This document shows positions 34,507 through 47,194 of a DNA stretch of 64,000 nucleotides, piece after piece. This DNA comes from Wuchereria bancrofti (Eukaryota > Nematoda > Chromadorea > Rhabditida > Onchocercidae), in NCBI GenBank assembly GCA_005281725.1, contig SSBO01000001.1, forward strand, positions 6,928,399 to 6,992,398, read 5' to 3'. Within the stretch, counting starts at the first letter, position 1. Each line of letters starts with the position of its first letter. Below the pieces are notes generated by a model. It ran no database searches. It saw nothing but the letters and a program-made list of their open reading frames with translations, and was not told where the DNA came from. The translations under genes and the position numbers were made by a program.

Positions 34507-34552
34507 ATGTTTTCTTTTTATCTCGACCAACGCTGAGATAAAAAGAAGACAT
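34507..34552. repeat. Short inverted repeat (18-bp stem)
   Basis: The left arm atgttttctttttatctc pairs with gagataaaaagaagacat across a loop of about 10 bases, with one mismatch. It is too short for a typical pre-miRNA. It could be an RNA hairpin or a small terminal-inverted-repeat relic. Confidence 0.7.
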
Positions 34553-35159
34553 TTTCTGTTACTGTTATATCAAAAAGGACAAAATTATCGAATTGTTTGA
34601 AATTGAAACTGGGAAATGTAATAAACAAAATTTTCGAAGAAAAGAGAAGCAAGTAATTAGCACAAAATAGAAGATTCGTGGAAGTATATGTGATTTTTTT
34701 GAAAAATTGTAAATTTCAAATTTCTTTTGGCATGTTTATTTTTTAAAACATAATTGTAGGAATTTTTTCGTTAATCAATAAATAATTCAAATATCTCTCG
34801 AATACCTTCCAAAAATTAGATGAGAATTGATTTTTTTTTATGAGTCTTTCCACCTTTTTCTTTTTTTTAAAACGCAACTATAAGGTTATAAAGAGCAAAA
34901 AGTAAATTTGTGCTGTTTTTACAAATGTTAAAGTTTTTCCTCTCTTATCCATCAGCTTCGTCCTCTGTCCTCCACCATTTACCTGTTACCTTATTCTTGT
35001 GCAATGATGCAACAGGTTGGCATTCCAAGGTTAATAAATGAATTTTTTGATCAAAGGTATTGATCAGCTGCACGACAAAATGATCATTGCTATTAGTGGT
35101 CTTTATTATAACTTTCAAATGAACAGTTGCTAAGAAGTCTATCGTCGTTAATTTTAAAA

Positions 35160-35325
35160 TTCCTGAATTAATCCATTAGCATATTTTTTGTGATTGATCC
35201 GCTCGTCAAAAGCTAAGGCTATTCATGATTCCAGAATCTCTGGAGTGATCCATTAGTGTATGTATTTTATGATTAAACCATCCCTGATTCCAGGATTTCT
35301 GGTACTATTAGCATATTTTCTAAAT
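35160..35325. repeat. Two to three diverged copies of a 60-70-bp unit
   Basis: The phrases gattccag-at-tctgg and atccattag-gtat...ttttatgatt recur in order, with substitutions, across this stretch. Non-coding. Confidence 0.5.
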
Positions 35326-36973
35326 ACAGTACTGTAACTGAAATAACTGCTCAACATTAAAGAAAAAGGATGAAAGTGAAAGGTCAGCAATTTAAAAATA
35401 ACCGATAAGAAAGAAACAGAAAAAAAGACGATTCTATAATTTGAAAATGACTAATCTCATTTTAAGTTCACCTTTTCATAGTCAATTTCAACATTCTTTT
35501 CCTAATCAAAAATTTTATCCACTGATACGCACAAGATTTATCAATGCAACTATCTAAATCATGGTAAGCATAATTTTATTGATAAAATTTATGAATAATA
35601 TAGCTGTTTAGCTGACTGATTTCAAACAAAAGTTTGAATGAATTGACTTACTTAATTGATACTTTTCTAAATATTCCCAAAAACGCCTTGTGATATATTT
35701 TTTAAGGTTACTTTATTTTCAAAAAAGAAAAAAGCGATTCTTTTTGAATAAAAAATACAATAATTTAATGTCAAAATTTTTCTTTATTCTTATTCACGCA
35801 TAAATAATCATTGCTCATTAAAATAGTTTTAATTTTAACTTTGTTAAAACTTCTTTTCGTTGCGAGTAACTAACCACTGACTGTTTCGAAAATAGAATTT
35901 CAAGGTCACAAGGTATTTGTTTCAATATTTCTTAAATATACTTACAGTTATTACATTTCTGATTGTAATAAATTGCTTTTTTTTGAAATAAAATCAATGA
36001 ATATTTAACTTCCAGGCGAGTTGATTTATTTCTGCCGCATAAAATTTTTAATATAATCAATTGTTAATTAGCTAAATAATACTTTATAAAATTTAACACC
36101 CCAGAAATTAAAAATATCGTAACAGCTCTAATAAGCCCAATTAATGCGATGTTTTATGAAAATAAGAAATAAGCTTATCTTGACATATTATAATTTTATT
36201 AATTTGTTTAATTGAAGGACTAATTTATGGTTTATAAGCGAATTTGTAATGAAGCTTTTGAAATTTTGCTTAGGAAATTTATAAAAATAGAAAAGAGCTA
36301 TTGTTTTATTTACTTGGCAAAAGTACGTGTGAATTCTTAGAAATGACATCAATCAGAGTTGATCCATTTAAAAAAGGATAATTGTTTTAACTGGTGCCAT
36401 GCCAACAATAAAGAATAATCAAAGAAAAAACCGCATAGGAAAAACATAAGAAAAATATAACAACACGGACTTAAAAAATATCTTTTACCATTTTTATAAA
36501 GGTAAGCGGCAAGAACAGAAACAAAAGAATGTAAAAAGTCGGCTAATGAAAGTGTAAATTAACTGAAAGAGTTAGGGTAAGAGGTATTATTATTCCTTCG
36601 CCTACAAAGAATTTTTCCAATTTTGTTCCGAAAAAATTTCAAAATTAATTCGCTATAATTAATTTCTGAGAGTGTAATCCTAAATTGATCTAATTTTGAT
36701 CACTCTATAGCTTCATTAATAACTAAGCTTGTTTACATCTTATATTTCATAATGATTTTATTCCATTTTTTGCAACAAAAAATTTCAGTCCCAAAAAAAA
36801 AATCATTAACATAGTAAGTGCCTGAGAAAATATCTGATGACTAAATTCATAAATTTTAGCCTAGCACGAATACAATATTTAGAACCTATGACGATCTTGC
36901 ACGAAAAGAGCTTAGCAATAAGCCTGCTTAGCGCAAGTTCGGACCCTTCTAGAAAGAAAGTCCAGGCTTGGAA

Positions 36974-36990
36974 TAAGCCTAAGCCTAAGC
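36974..36990. repeat. Short interstitial telomere-like run
   Basis: The sequence taagcctaagcctaagc is nearly three units of GCCTAA, the complement of the nematode telomere repeat TTAGGC. It is short enough to be chance. Confidence 0.35.
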
Positions 36991-39900
36991 TTAAGACATG
37001 CCTTCATCAAAAAGCGCCTTCTCTATTGAATTTAGGATTATGCTTCCTGATGCTTCTGCTTACTTTCAAGCCTTAGCAAAAACATCACTAGTAGCAGCGG
37101 TTCTTCATTCTCCGTTGTGTATATTAATTTTATTCCACTTTTTCACCTTTTTAAGTAACACTCAATCCTAGTTACAGATATTTGCATATGATATGCAGAT
37201 ATCATTGCATTACATGCATTTTGAAGAAACATATGATATAATTAACATGCATGTGCATGTCATGCAACTTTTGCAGCAAGTCATAGAAGGTTAGCATACA
37301 TTCGGAGCTAATCAAAAGCCATTTTTCCCGCATGCATTACAGAAGTAAATTATGCATTTCATAGGCAATAAATTGTCTCTTTTTGCACCTTTCAAAGGTT
37401 GTTTGTACGGTGTCTTCGGTGAGTCAGAAATTGATATGCTGATCTCTGGGTAAATTTTCATATTTTCTTTGTTTTTGAATTTATTGAGCTAGAAATGATA
37501 TTAGAGCAGCATTTGATCCGGGAAAACGATAAAAATTATTGCAAATTGGGGAGGTATTCACTCTAAAATAATCAAAGTTCACGGAAGCACAATTTGGAAT
37601 AGTTGATACAAAAGGGAATAGCATAACCTATTTTATCTTTTTCACTTTCTCTCTTCTTCTTTACCAGTATAAAACAAACATTTGCGCCTGCTTTTGAACA
37701 CATTTACGTAACATTTCCGCTCGATTATGCTTCAGTAGGAATTAAAATTAAATGATTTTTTTTTAACGATCTATAGTAGATAAATATCATTTGAAGAGGG
37801 AAAATGCATAAATTGCACCAATTAGTAATCATTAATTTAATACGAATAGGACATATCGAAGGACGAGAGAGGCGGCAATGATAATGATACAGCTTTTTTC
37901 AAAAGGACAGTGTATGTTCACTTTGCTTTAACTAAATTAACAAAATCCTAACTTAAATGAAAATTTAAATTTTAAAATGAATTATAAAAAGAATGTGTAC
38001 AATTTATATGTCTATTTATACATATATCAGTAAGGGGCGTCTTTGACGTCAACTGATTTCCTCCAGCAATGTTGGCATTTCTCAACGATAACGGTTCATT
38101 TGTTCTTCTTTTTTGAAAATGACAAAATGCTGATGAACTTATGGCACACAAAAATAGGCGGCAGGTGCCTTTTTTTCCTTCTAACTTAGAGAGCAATGAT
38201 AATATGAGCAAATGAATTTGGGAAAACAAATAGCAATAAAAGGTTTTTTATTTCCGGAATTTTTTAGAAAATATTAAAAAAATTTATTACATTTATTAGA
38301 GAAGTTGTATTTTGTATAAATATAATGTGATCATACACTTACCATTTTATCAATTTCAAGCTAGCATTTGAGCTATTAAATTTATGTTACTACTTTAGCA
38401 AATATTCATCAGTCAAACAAACTCTCAATAATAATCCTCAACAAAAAATGATATCATTACAAAAAAACTGTACAGTGTATTTATAATTTGAATATGAAGT
38501 TATCAAGAATGCTATTAAGATTATCCCGAGATTTCGTTCATATTTCCTTTCTTTCTAGTCCTATTTTGTAATTTACTCTTTCGTTTGGAAAGTAATCGTT
38601 TCTTTGAAATAAAATTCAACTTTTTAATATTATTGCATAACGCTTTCATTCCATTTTTTCCCTTTTTTTGAGTAGTAATAGTAGTAACCTGTTTTTGAAA
38701 AGTTTAATATTAAAAAAAGAGTCCCTCTTTCATTACCTTTATTTTTTCCTTTTTCCTCTTCTTTTTTAATGACTATTTCAAAAATTGCAAAAGTTCGCTT
38801 GTTGTTGCTTCTTTTTTTCTTTCAACCGTACATTCCAACTTCAATATGGAAACAATTTTAATCAAATCAGACATTTTATAAAAGTGGAAGTTGGGGAAGT
38901 TATACCACATGGGTATCTACCTTACCCACTTACCCATCTACCTTACCTACCTATCTATCTACCTGTAGCATTTTCAGCATTAAGCGCACAGCTCATAAAT
39001 TTGTGAGTGAACGTTGTTGACCTTGATAAAAGTGATGATGATGATGGTATGGTGTATGTGGTGTATATTGAAGAAGGAAGGTGGTTGATGGCATAGGTTG
39101 GAACCGACCGACTCGATCGTCGACTAAAATACTTTTTGTCATTGTAATTTTCTTTATGCAGAAAGCAAAAAAAAAAAAAATTCCGAAGTTAACATCATCA
39201 TTATCACTATTATCAGAATAATAATGATAATGACAATGGTGATGATGATGACTTCTCTTTTTTTGTTTTTTACTACTACAATAAAATGTTCATTGACTAC
39301 ATAAACAGTTTTTCGAATGAGATGGAAGTACAAATTTTTTGTTCTGGAGCGCTAATTTGATTGTCGCTATATTTGTATCTTATGAGCATTTATTTCATCC
39401 TTGCTTTCATATCATAAATGATTTTTGAGCATTGTCAAATGAAATGAAAATAAAAATGACGAACGGATTTATTTACTGCAAACATGAAATGAAAAAATTC
39501 TAATAAGTATCCCAATTAATTTATAACTGTCTATTCAAATTATTAAATAAGAGTTTAAATTTTTCTTTTTTTTAGGAAAGAAAGTATTATTTTTATGACT
39601 ATATTAAAATTGACACGGATACATATTAGTGTTGTTATCTATCATTGAAAAGAAAGGTAATTATTGTAATTGTGTTGCATCAAAATTTTTGATCTTCCAA
39701 ACAACAAATGTACCTAAAATAGAAAAAACTACGAAAAATTCTATTTTTTTAGATTATCTAACTCAAATTTTAATTAATGCGTTATAAAAAATCAAATATC
39801 ATCTTTAGTCAACAATGCTTTCATGATTACAATTTTTAAACTTTTTAAACTCTTATTTAGGGAACATTATTGCTGTTGTAACTTTTTAAACTCTATGTAA

Positions 39901-42900
39901 TATACAATGTAATGGAATAAACGAAACATACATGTGTTGATTTATGATCTAATATAATATCTTTCTGGATTTAATTTTTTTTTCTTACTTCAAAATTTTT
40001 CAAAATAAAGTTTATGTGACACTCACATGTCTACACACATCCTTTAGACTTAGATGTAAACGACTTTGAAAATTAGAAACTAGAAAGCATTCATCCACAT
40101 TAGATACTTTCTTAATACTCATGATACTTCTTTTCCTTCTTCTATTCAAGAAATTTTTGCATTGGCCATACATAATATTTGATAATGTGCGCTAATGGAA
40201 TAAAAAGCGTCGCTTGCATTTGCGCCTCTCGTAGTTTCAAAAATAAGAAAAAATAAAGTAAAATGAAATAATTCTTTTTTGCGGAAAAAAGACAAATTCT
40301 CATCAAAACTAATATTCATTTGTTACTGATGATTACACTTTTTTTGTTTTAAAAGATATTTCAAAAATTATATCACTAATAAATTTCAGTGTAATTTAAA
40401 ACTGTTACTGCTACCACAATTGTTTTTAAATGAATTGATAATGGCGGTAGAAGAAGAGGTAGTTTTATGATAATATGATAAGATAGGATGGTGGAAAAAG
40501 AATGATCGTGAGAAAATTTTTGCTATGTATCAATGAACTCAACTTTTTGTTTGCAAAAATATTTTAAAACAAAATTCTTTCTGCTTAAAAAACTTCATCC
40601 TACACTTAAAAAATCATTATCCAAGCTCTGCTAGTAATCTGACAATTTATCATTTTACCATTTGAATATTTTATAGTATTTTTAAAGTATTTGGACAGCA
40701 AAAATTGCTGAGATATTCGATATACAGTGCATTCATTATCAGTTGTAATCGTGGAATGACGTATGAATTTTGAAATTTCCTGGTAATTAAAGTATTATCA
40801 GTTATCAGAAACGTACTTTATGGCACTGCACCTTGCATTGTTAATTGATTCTAAAGCAAAACTTTTCCTCACTCCATTCTTTTTTATGCTCAATTAATAA
40901 GAATAATCATAATTTGTTCCATTTCAAACGATCATAGATTGGCAAAGATAAAATTAGTGAGCTAATCATTTCATTCTTATCATGGAAATTTGTAATTATT
41001 TTGCTTAGATGCTATTTTACTCTTACCACTACCATAATTGATCATTTTATAATTAAAGACTATTGATTTATGGATTTCTGTTCAAAATAGACATCTCTTT
41101 CATATATCTTTATAATATACTTTTCTCGAGACTCGTAAAAAAAAGATCTTCCAATAAATTTTACTGCTTACTTTCATTACTTGAATGAAATAGTTTTACT
41201 TTCATAAGTGATTTATTTATTCACTTTGTTTTGTTACATATAAATTTTATATGAAATTGATAGAGGTTGAAGTTCATTCTGTTTCATCTAGTTTGAAAAG
41301 TGCGAGAAGTGTTCACTTGTTACTTCCTTTTAAAATTTACTTTTATTTTTCAAGGTTAAAAGGATTAAATGAAAGGAGTGACCGAGTTATCACCACTTAA
41401 TAGTTCCACTATTTGCAAAATAGCAGATGATGTTGTATGATGACATGTAGTGGTTCATTTCAAGACTTTAACAATATCGCTGATCATTATGTGACAATGT
41501 TTCTTCTCAATGAAACAGAAGTAAATTGGAAATGGTAAGTTAGCATTAGTCGTGAAATATGAAAAAATATTTGTTTCATTCGCAAAAAAAGAAGTTAGAT
41601 CATAAATCTTAGTTTTTTTATCTATTGGAGAAACTAGAATTATGAAGATATTAAAATAAGCTTTTGTTAAAGTTAATTTCAGCTAATTTCTATTTTCATC
41701 CAATTGCTATTAATCTTTCAACATTTATCTTCTTTTTTATCTTAAATCAAAAAATTTTATTGATATGAAATGAAAGAAGAAGAAAAAGAAGAAGAGCAAC
41801 AAAAATACATTTTTTTTTTTTGAAAACTATGTCGTTGACAAATGCGCACGACAACAACAAATATGAAAAAGGTTTGTTGCTTTACTGATGTTATAATTAG
41901 AAAATTGTATGTATGTTTCACTAAGTGGTGTCGATGACCGTTATTATAAAATGCATTATTAGATTGTCATCATGACAAAAAAGAAACGAATGAAATATCC
42001 ACATGATACGTGATTATTAGTGTTGCCGATACTACAGATCGTGTATCGCGATATATTTTAATTTAAAACTTAGAAAATGAAGAGGAAAAAAAAACTTTGG
42101 ACTCATTTTTTTTTTTTTGGTTCCTTCATCTCACTTACTACTGTATTTCATTTTCATCCAACCGTCATTCATTCATCGTCATCATCGTGATCATCTATTA
42201 TCATCATTTTATCTTACTTTTCTTTTTTCCTACTTTTCACCTCCTTTTATATCGAACAATTCTTTCACATATTCAAAAATGCAATTGCAACAACCTTTAA
42301 AAATTCATAATGCTTGTTTAACAATCATTCTTTTCCTTTTTTTTTTCATGAATAAGTTTATTTATCCTTTTTGTTTATTTATTTTTCGTTATTTTCGCTC
42401 CCCTTGTTCAAAATCATTTTTTAATTTTATTGCATTAATTTCATGAGTTAGAGTAATAAATTAGAAATATTAAATGGAATTCTGTTTTGGCAATGATATT
42501 ATTATTATCTCACAGGGTGTATTATTATTTATCATGATTATTAACAGTACTTATTGTGATTATTATTACCGATACTACAGATCATATGTTATGATAAAGA
42601 TATTGCTGCTTGAATGAAATTTGTATGAAAGTTTTTTGAAATTTATAAAGTACACGTTTCAAATGGTTAGTGGTCACTTAAAGTTTTAAATCATCACCAC
42701 GCTTCACTTAGTCTACAATGTTGTAATCGAACAACAATATTATTGAGATTTCTCTGTGTCCTTCACCATTCTGATCTTGCGAATTTATTTTATATTTTAT
42801 GCAGAACATCAGTGAGTTATTTCGATGACGAAGGTTCTCAGTTAAAAAAAATATATTTGGAAAGTTTGAATTAAAATTAAATAAAAATATTCAATTGATA

Positions 42901-44231
42901 ATACAAATAACTTCCTTTTCCTTTTTTATCGAAAAAATATAAGAAAAAGTAAGTATCCAAATTTTAGAAAATGTAAAGTTCCTAAAAATTGAAATTTCAT
43001 AGTAACTTTCATTCATAGTAATCTTACAAATACATTTTAAATACATATAATAAAATAGTGATTAGAATTAGAACTTGTTGTAAAATCCATATATACAAGT
43101 GAAGAATGACACCGAATGAGTTTTTGAACGAATACTTATTATTGCATACACTTAATATAATATAATAACAAATAATGTAATATAATATAACGAATAACAT
43201 AATAAAAATACAATGACAAATAATATTAGATTGATATACACTTACTGTTGCAAAAAAGAAAAGTGTTAAAGATTAATGAATGAATGCATCTATTCTTTCT
43301 TTTTTTTAAATAAATAAAGAAGAAATTTTATTTAGCTTTAAACAAATTAATAAGAAAATATTTATATTGCGTGTATGTGTGTGTTTCATATAGGAAATCT
43401 TGCAAAAATGCGTTAGGATGGGAAAAATGTAGCTTATCGATGGTACACACTTTTTTATTTTGTTTTGTTTTTTTCCATTCGATTTTTCCAGACTTTCTAC
43501 TTTTGAAGCATTCAAAAAACGACGACGACTTTGCCTGATATCTGCAATTGAAAACGATTCATTGCAGCGATAAAAGCTTAAGCTGTGGGAAAACGCCTAG
43601 TTGAGAGAGGCCTTTATGTATCACAATTGTTATTATTATATTTTCTGTTTATATTGATAAAAAAAAAAAAAGTGGCAAAAAATGAAGTAAAATATTTTTG
43701 CAATTTTTCGTCTTTCGTTTTTTTTCTTTTTAAATAAAAGTTTGCCTTTTTTTGTTTGTATTTGTTTTTTTTTTTAAAAGAGATGAAATTATCATCTTTT
43801 TTTATTTGGTTATAGATAGGAGAAACACGTAAGTAAGAAGATGAAGCGCAAGTTTCCATTTCTTTTTCAGAAATATTCTTTAGAATTGTTTGCAACATTT
43901 TGTTGCTCTGCAAATGTGATTCAGAATTTCAGATCTGGAAATGAATGATATCGTACGAATAATTCTGGGAACAGTATCAGAATTTTGGGAATTTAAAAGT
44001 GTTTTTTAAATGGTAAGTTGTGAAAATAGTTGCATCTTTTATATTATGTGCAAGAATTGCAATATTTTTTTATATTTAATTTTTTTGATTTGTTTGGAAA
44101 GTATAAATGATATTTCAATTTTTTATATTTTCCAACAGTTAAAGGAATTATTTGAATGATAGATAAGATAGGTAAATATGATTAAAATGTATTTTAAAAT
44201 GATATCCAGCAGTGAATTAGCATTTAAGTTG

Positions 44232-46833
44232 AAAAATTTGGAAGCATTGAAGTAATTATTATATAAAAGGGTATTTTGATCTTTTACATTTTCTCGGGCA
44301 TTTAAATTCGAGAGTTTCTCATTGTAATGAAAAACGTCGCTACCAATAACAACAACGCTTATCGCCCTCTTTATCAATATAACAAGCATCGAGAAGCGCT
44401 TAGATCTCTTGTTAAATTGTTGCATCATTTCTCGGGCAACAATTCTGGGAGTTCTCATGATTTATGCATAACACAGTGCAATTAGTAACTTTTGGATTGC
44501 AATGTTGAAATTTTCTTTGACAAAAGTTTAAAAAGATTTTTATTGCCTAGTATTACTATTAGTTTATTTTCACAAGCCTTACATAAAATCAAATATCCCA
44601 GTAAATCATCATTTATAAATTTGAGTCGCTTATGTCATGTTCGAATTTTAGCGCGCCGTTGTGTTAAGAAGAATAAAACAAAGGCTTGACGGTTGCAGTT
44701 GTGAGTTTGTTTCCGGAAGCTCACCTGAATGATTAAATATGAAGATTTAGCTAGTTAATTTTTGACTCATAGTCAATTTCACTGACAGAAATTCTTCGCT
44801 TCCACAGTCAGTCCTTTTGCCAAGAATTTTTCAGTTTTCGGTTTTAAGATAAATCTTTCTTCTCATCCACATCTTATTTACGGGAAGCAATAATTTAATT
44901 TTTCAGTGTCATCGCAACAGATCATTATAATGGGCAGATGAGACAATTAAAATATGATGGGACTTACTTTAGTCATAAGCAATAATACCTGAGATATGGG
45001 ATAGGGCGACAGTAATCCTTAGATGGCATTGATGTGAAAGTTCGGTTCATTTGAATTGGCAATATCTTTGTGTCAATACAATTTCGCAATTACTTTTATG
45101 AGTAATTATGGAGCATTTTGTGATGTATTTGCATAGCACTGTCATCTGAACTAATTAACTTTTAACTGATTAAGTTTACAGCAAGTATTTTTGTAGTTTT
45201 GTTTATTAGCAAAGGATTTCCAGCTTATATAAAGCCTTTACGAATATATTCTACCATTCGTTTAGTCAATTAATTATCAGAAATATTCCATTACTCATTC
45301 ACTTTTTTTTGAACTTGTTAAGCCTGTGCCAAATAGAGTGTCAATAAAAAATAAGGAAAAATTGTTTAAATCTGAAGAGGGTGACATGTATCTCTGTCTT
45401 CAAAGCAAAATCCGACATTTCAACTGTTGGCATTTTGAAATTAGCAATTCTTTTTCTTTGTTAAATCATCTTAAAAACAGTTCAATCCTTTGGTGATACT
45501 TCCATTTCTGCTTTTGAAATCCGAAACAAACTTGTAATAATTTTCCCTTTGTAACTATTAAGAATATTTTAAGTCTTTTTTTAGGCATTCATTTGAACAG
45601 ATGTAGAAAAAGCAGAAAAGAAAATCAAGGGAGAAAGAGAGACGGAGAGAGAGGAAGAAAGAGGGAGAGAGAAAAAGGTAGGGGGAAGGATTTATTTCAA
45701 TGAGTTGAAATATTTCCTGAACTCCTTTTGGAGCAGAACTGAACTTGCTCCTCCTTCTTTTTTCCGTCTCAAACATTCCCACTCAGTCGTCACGAAAGGT
45801 CATCTTTACCATTGCTGCGCTGTTGTCGTTACCTACAACTCACGTACTTCCTTTTTACACAAACATTGAAAATTAATCGTTTCGATCACAGGTTCAAATG
45901 CAGGCATTGCTAATTGGCAAATTCTGAATTTGTGGAATAGATGGACGTACTTCATCTTTCATAATGCTACAGACATTGCAGTATTGCAACTGTAATGGCG
46001 TTTTAATGAAATGCTTCATCCTTCCGGATTACAATAAAGTGATCAGGTAGAGAGGGAGTTCCTTCTGAAGCCTTCTTGAACGCTTTGAAGGACATTTGCA
46101 CTACCGGTTACGCTTTGATGAGGAGATGCTAAACGAGCTCATTTCACATTTCGACATGTTGCGCTGCACACAGTGCAGGACACAAGAAACTTTTCTTCTG
46201 CCCTGCAACGAGTGATGAAAGAACGGTCTAACAGAAAAAAAGGAAAAAGTGGGACGCGCAGAAGTAAGGCATACAAAATGCGGTGAGGTGAGCATTTTTG
46301 ATTGGAATATTTTCTTTTTTTTGAAAAGTGAACAAAGAAATTGGTACAACAGCGATAACCTTGGACATTTTCGCCGTCAAACTTTTTCTTCCAGAAAATT
46401 TTCTCTTCTAAGCATTTTTTCATACTTCAAATAAAGTGCGAGGACAGACACATACACACACATACACACACACACACACACACCCATATAGCAGTGTATA
46501 AAGGCGCATTTGTAATGAGAGGAGCGCACTTCATAGAACTTGATTTAAACTATCCTTCCATAGTAATTCAAAAAATTCATCATTAATCTGCAAAAGATTT
46601 TGAGTGAAAAATCACTTTTTCGAAGCGACACACTGATTTATATTGAATATAAGAATGGAAGCGATCTCTTTTAGTTACAAAACAAAGTTGTAGTGAACAG
46701 ACATTAAAATTAAAAATTGATTTTGAGATGAATTTCGGAATAAACATTTAAAAGTGATTAGAAATGTGATGAGCCAATTATTATTATGTTGTTGTATGCG
46801 TTATGTGCGCATTTGTGTCAGCGTTCATTTATT
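44232..46833. repeat. Large direct duplication, copy B (about 2.6 kb)
   Basis: Second copy of the block at 30272-32873, same orientation, without visible indels. Divergence begins after gcgttcatttatt: copy A continues acttaaaa and copy B continues tcttacta. Confidence 0.95.
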
Positions 46834-46856
46834 TCTTACTAGTATCATCATTCGCA

Positions 46857-47194
46857 ATGGGGCATTCTGTTATCCATGAAGTTGTCCAGCATGCTCACCA
46901 GGTATAATTCCTTCAATTTCTTCACCTGTATTGGTCATCTTGTTCACTTTCATTCTGTTTGTCTTCTAAACTTCTAAATTCTGCTGTTTTGCTGAAAACT
47001 TTTTGCTAAACATACAATCATTATTCTTTCATTCTACTTCCACAAAAATATTTCCTTAATGTGACAAAATTCACTATCAAATATTCCTTTCTCATCTGCA
47101 AATCATCAATTGCTCTACTTCTTCCCCATCATCTCTACATATGCAGTATTATGATAGTTTCACCAGACTATGTACGATGATACATTCCAAAATG
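46857..47194 (+). other. Possible pair of short exons
   Basis: A first segment starts at an ATG (MGHSVIHEVVQHAHQ) and runs into a CAG|GTATAA donor at about 46901. A second (YYDSFTRLCTMIHSKME) is flanked by a TATGCAG acceptor and a GAG|GTCAGT donor. The two are phase-compatible and less AT-rich than their surroundings. They could be 5' exons of a fozi-1 transcript, since frame continuity into the 56.8-kb exon is lost, or of an unseen gene. Evidence is weak. Confidence 0.2.

Larger units (their letters stand above)
32874..44231. other. 11.4-kb unique spacer between the two duplication copies
   Basis: No coding exon, RNA gene or transposon is recognised. The sequence is very AT-rich with frequent homopolymers. 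Local features are a near-perfect hairpin (34507-34552), diverged repeats (35160-35325), a short telomere-like run (36974-36990), a cluster of ATGCAT-type palindromes (37180-37265) and a mirror/palindromic trinucleotide tract (39190-39250). Confidence 0.5.

Noticed and set aside
30272..46833. Pair of 2.6-kb repeats as LTRs of a 16.5-kb retrotransposon
   Set aside because: The interior has no gag, reverse transcriptase, integrase or other long frame. The repeat ends lack TG...CA and a target-site duplication.
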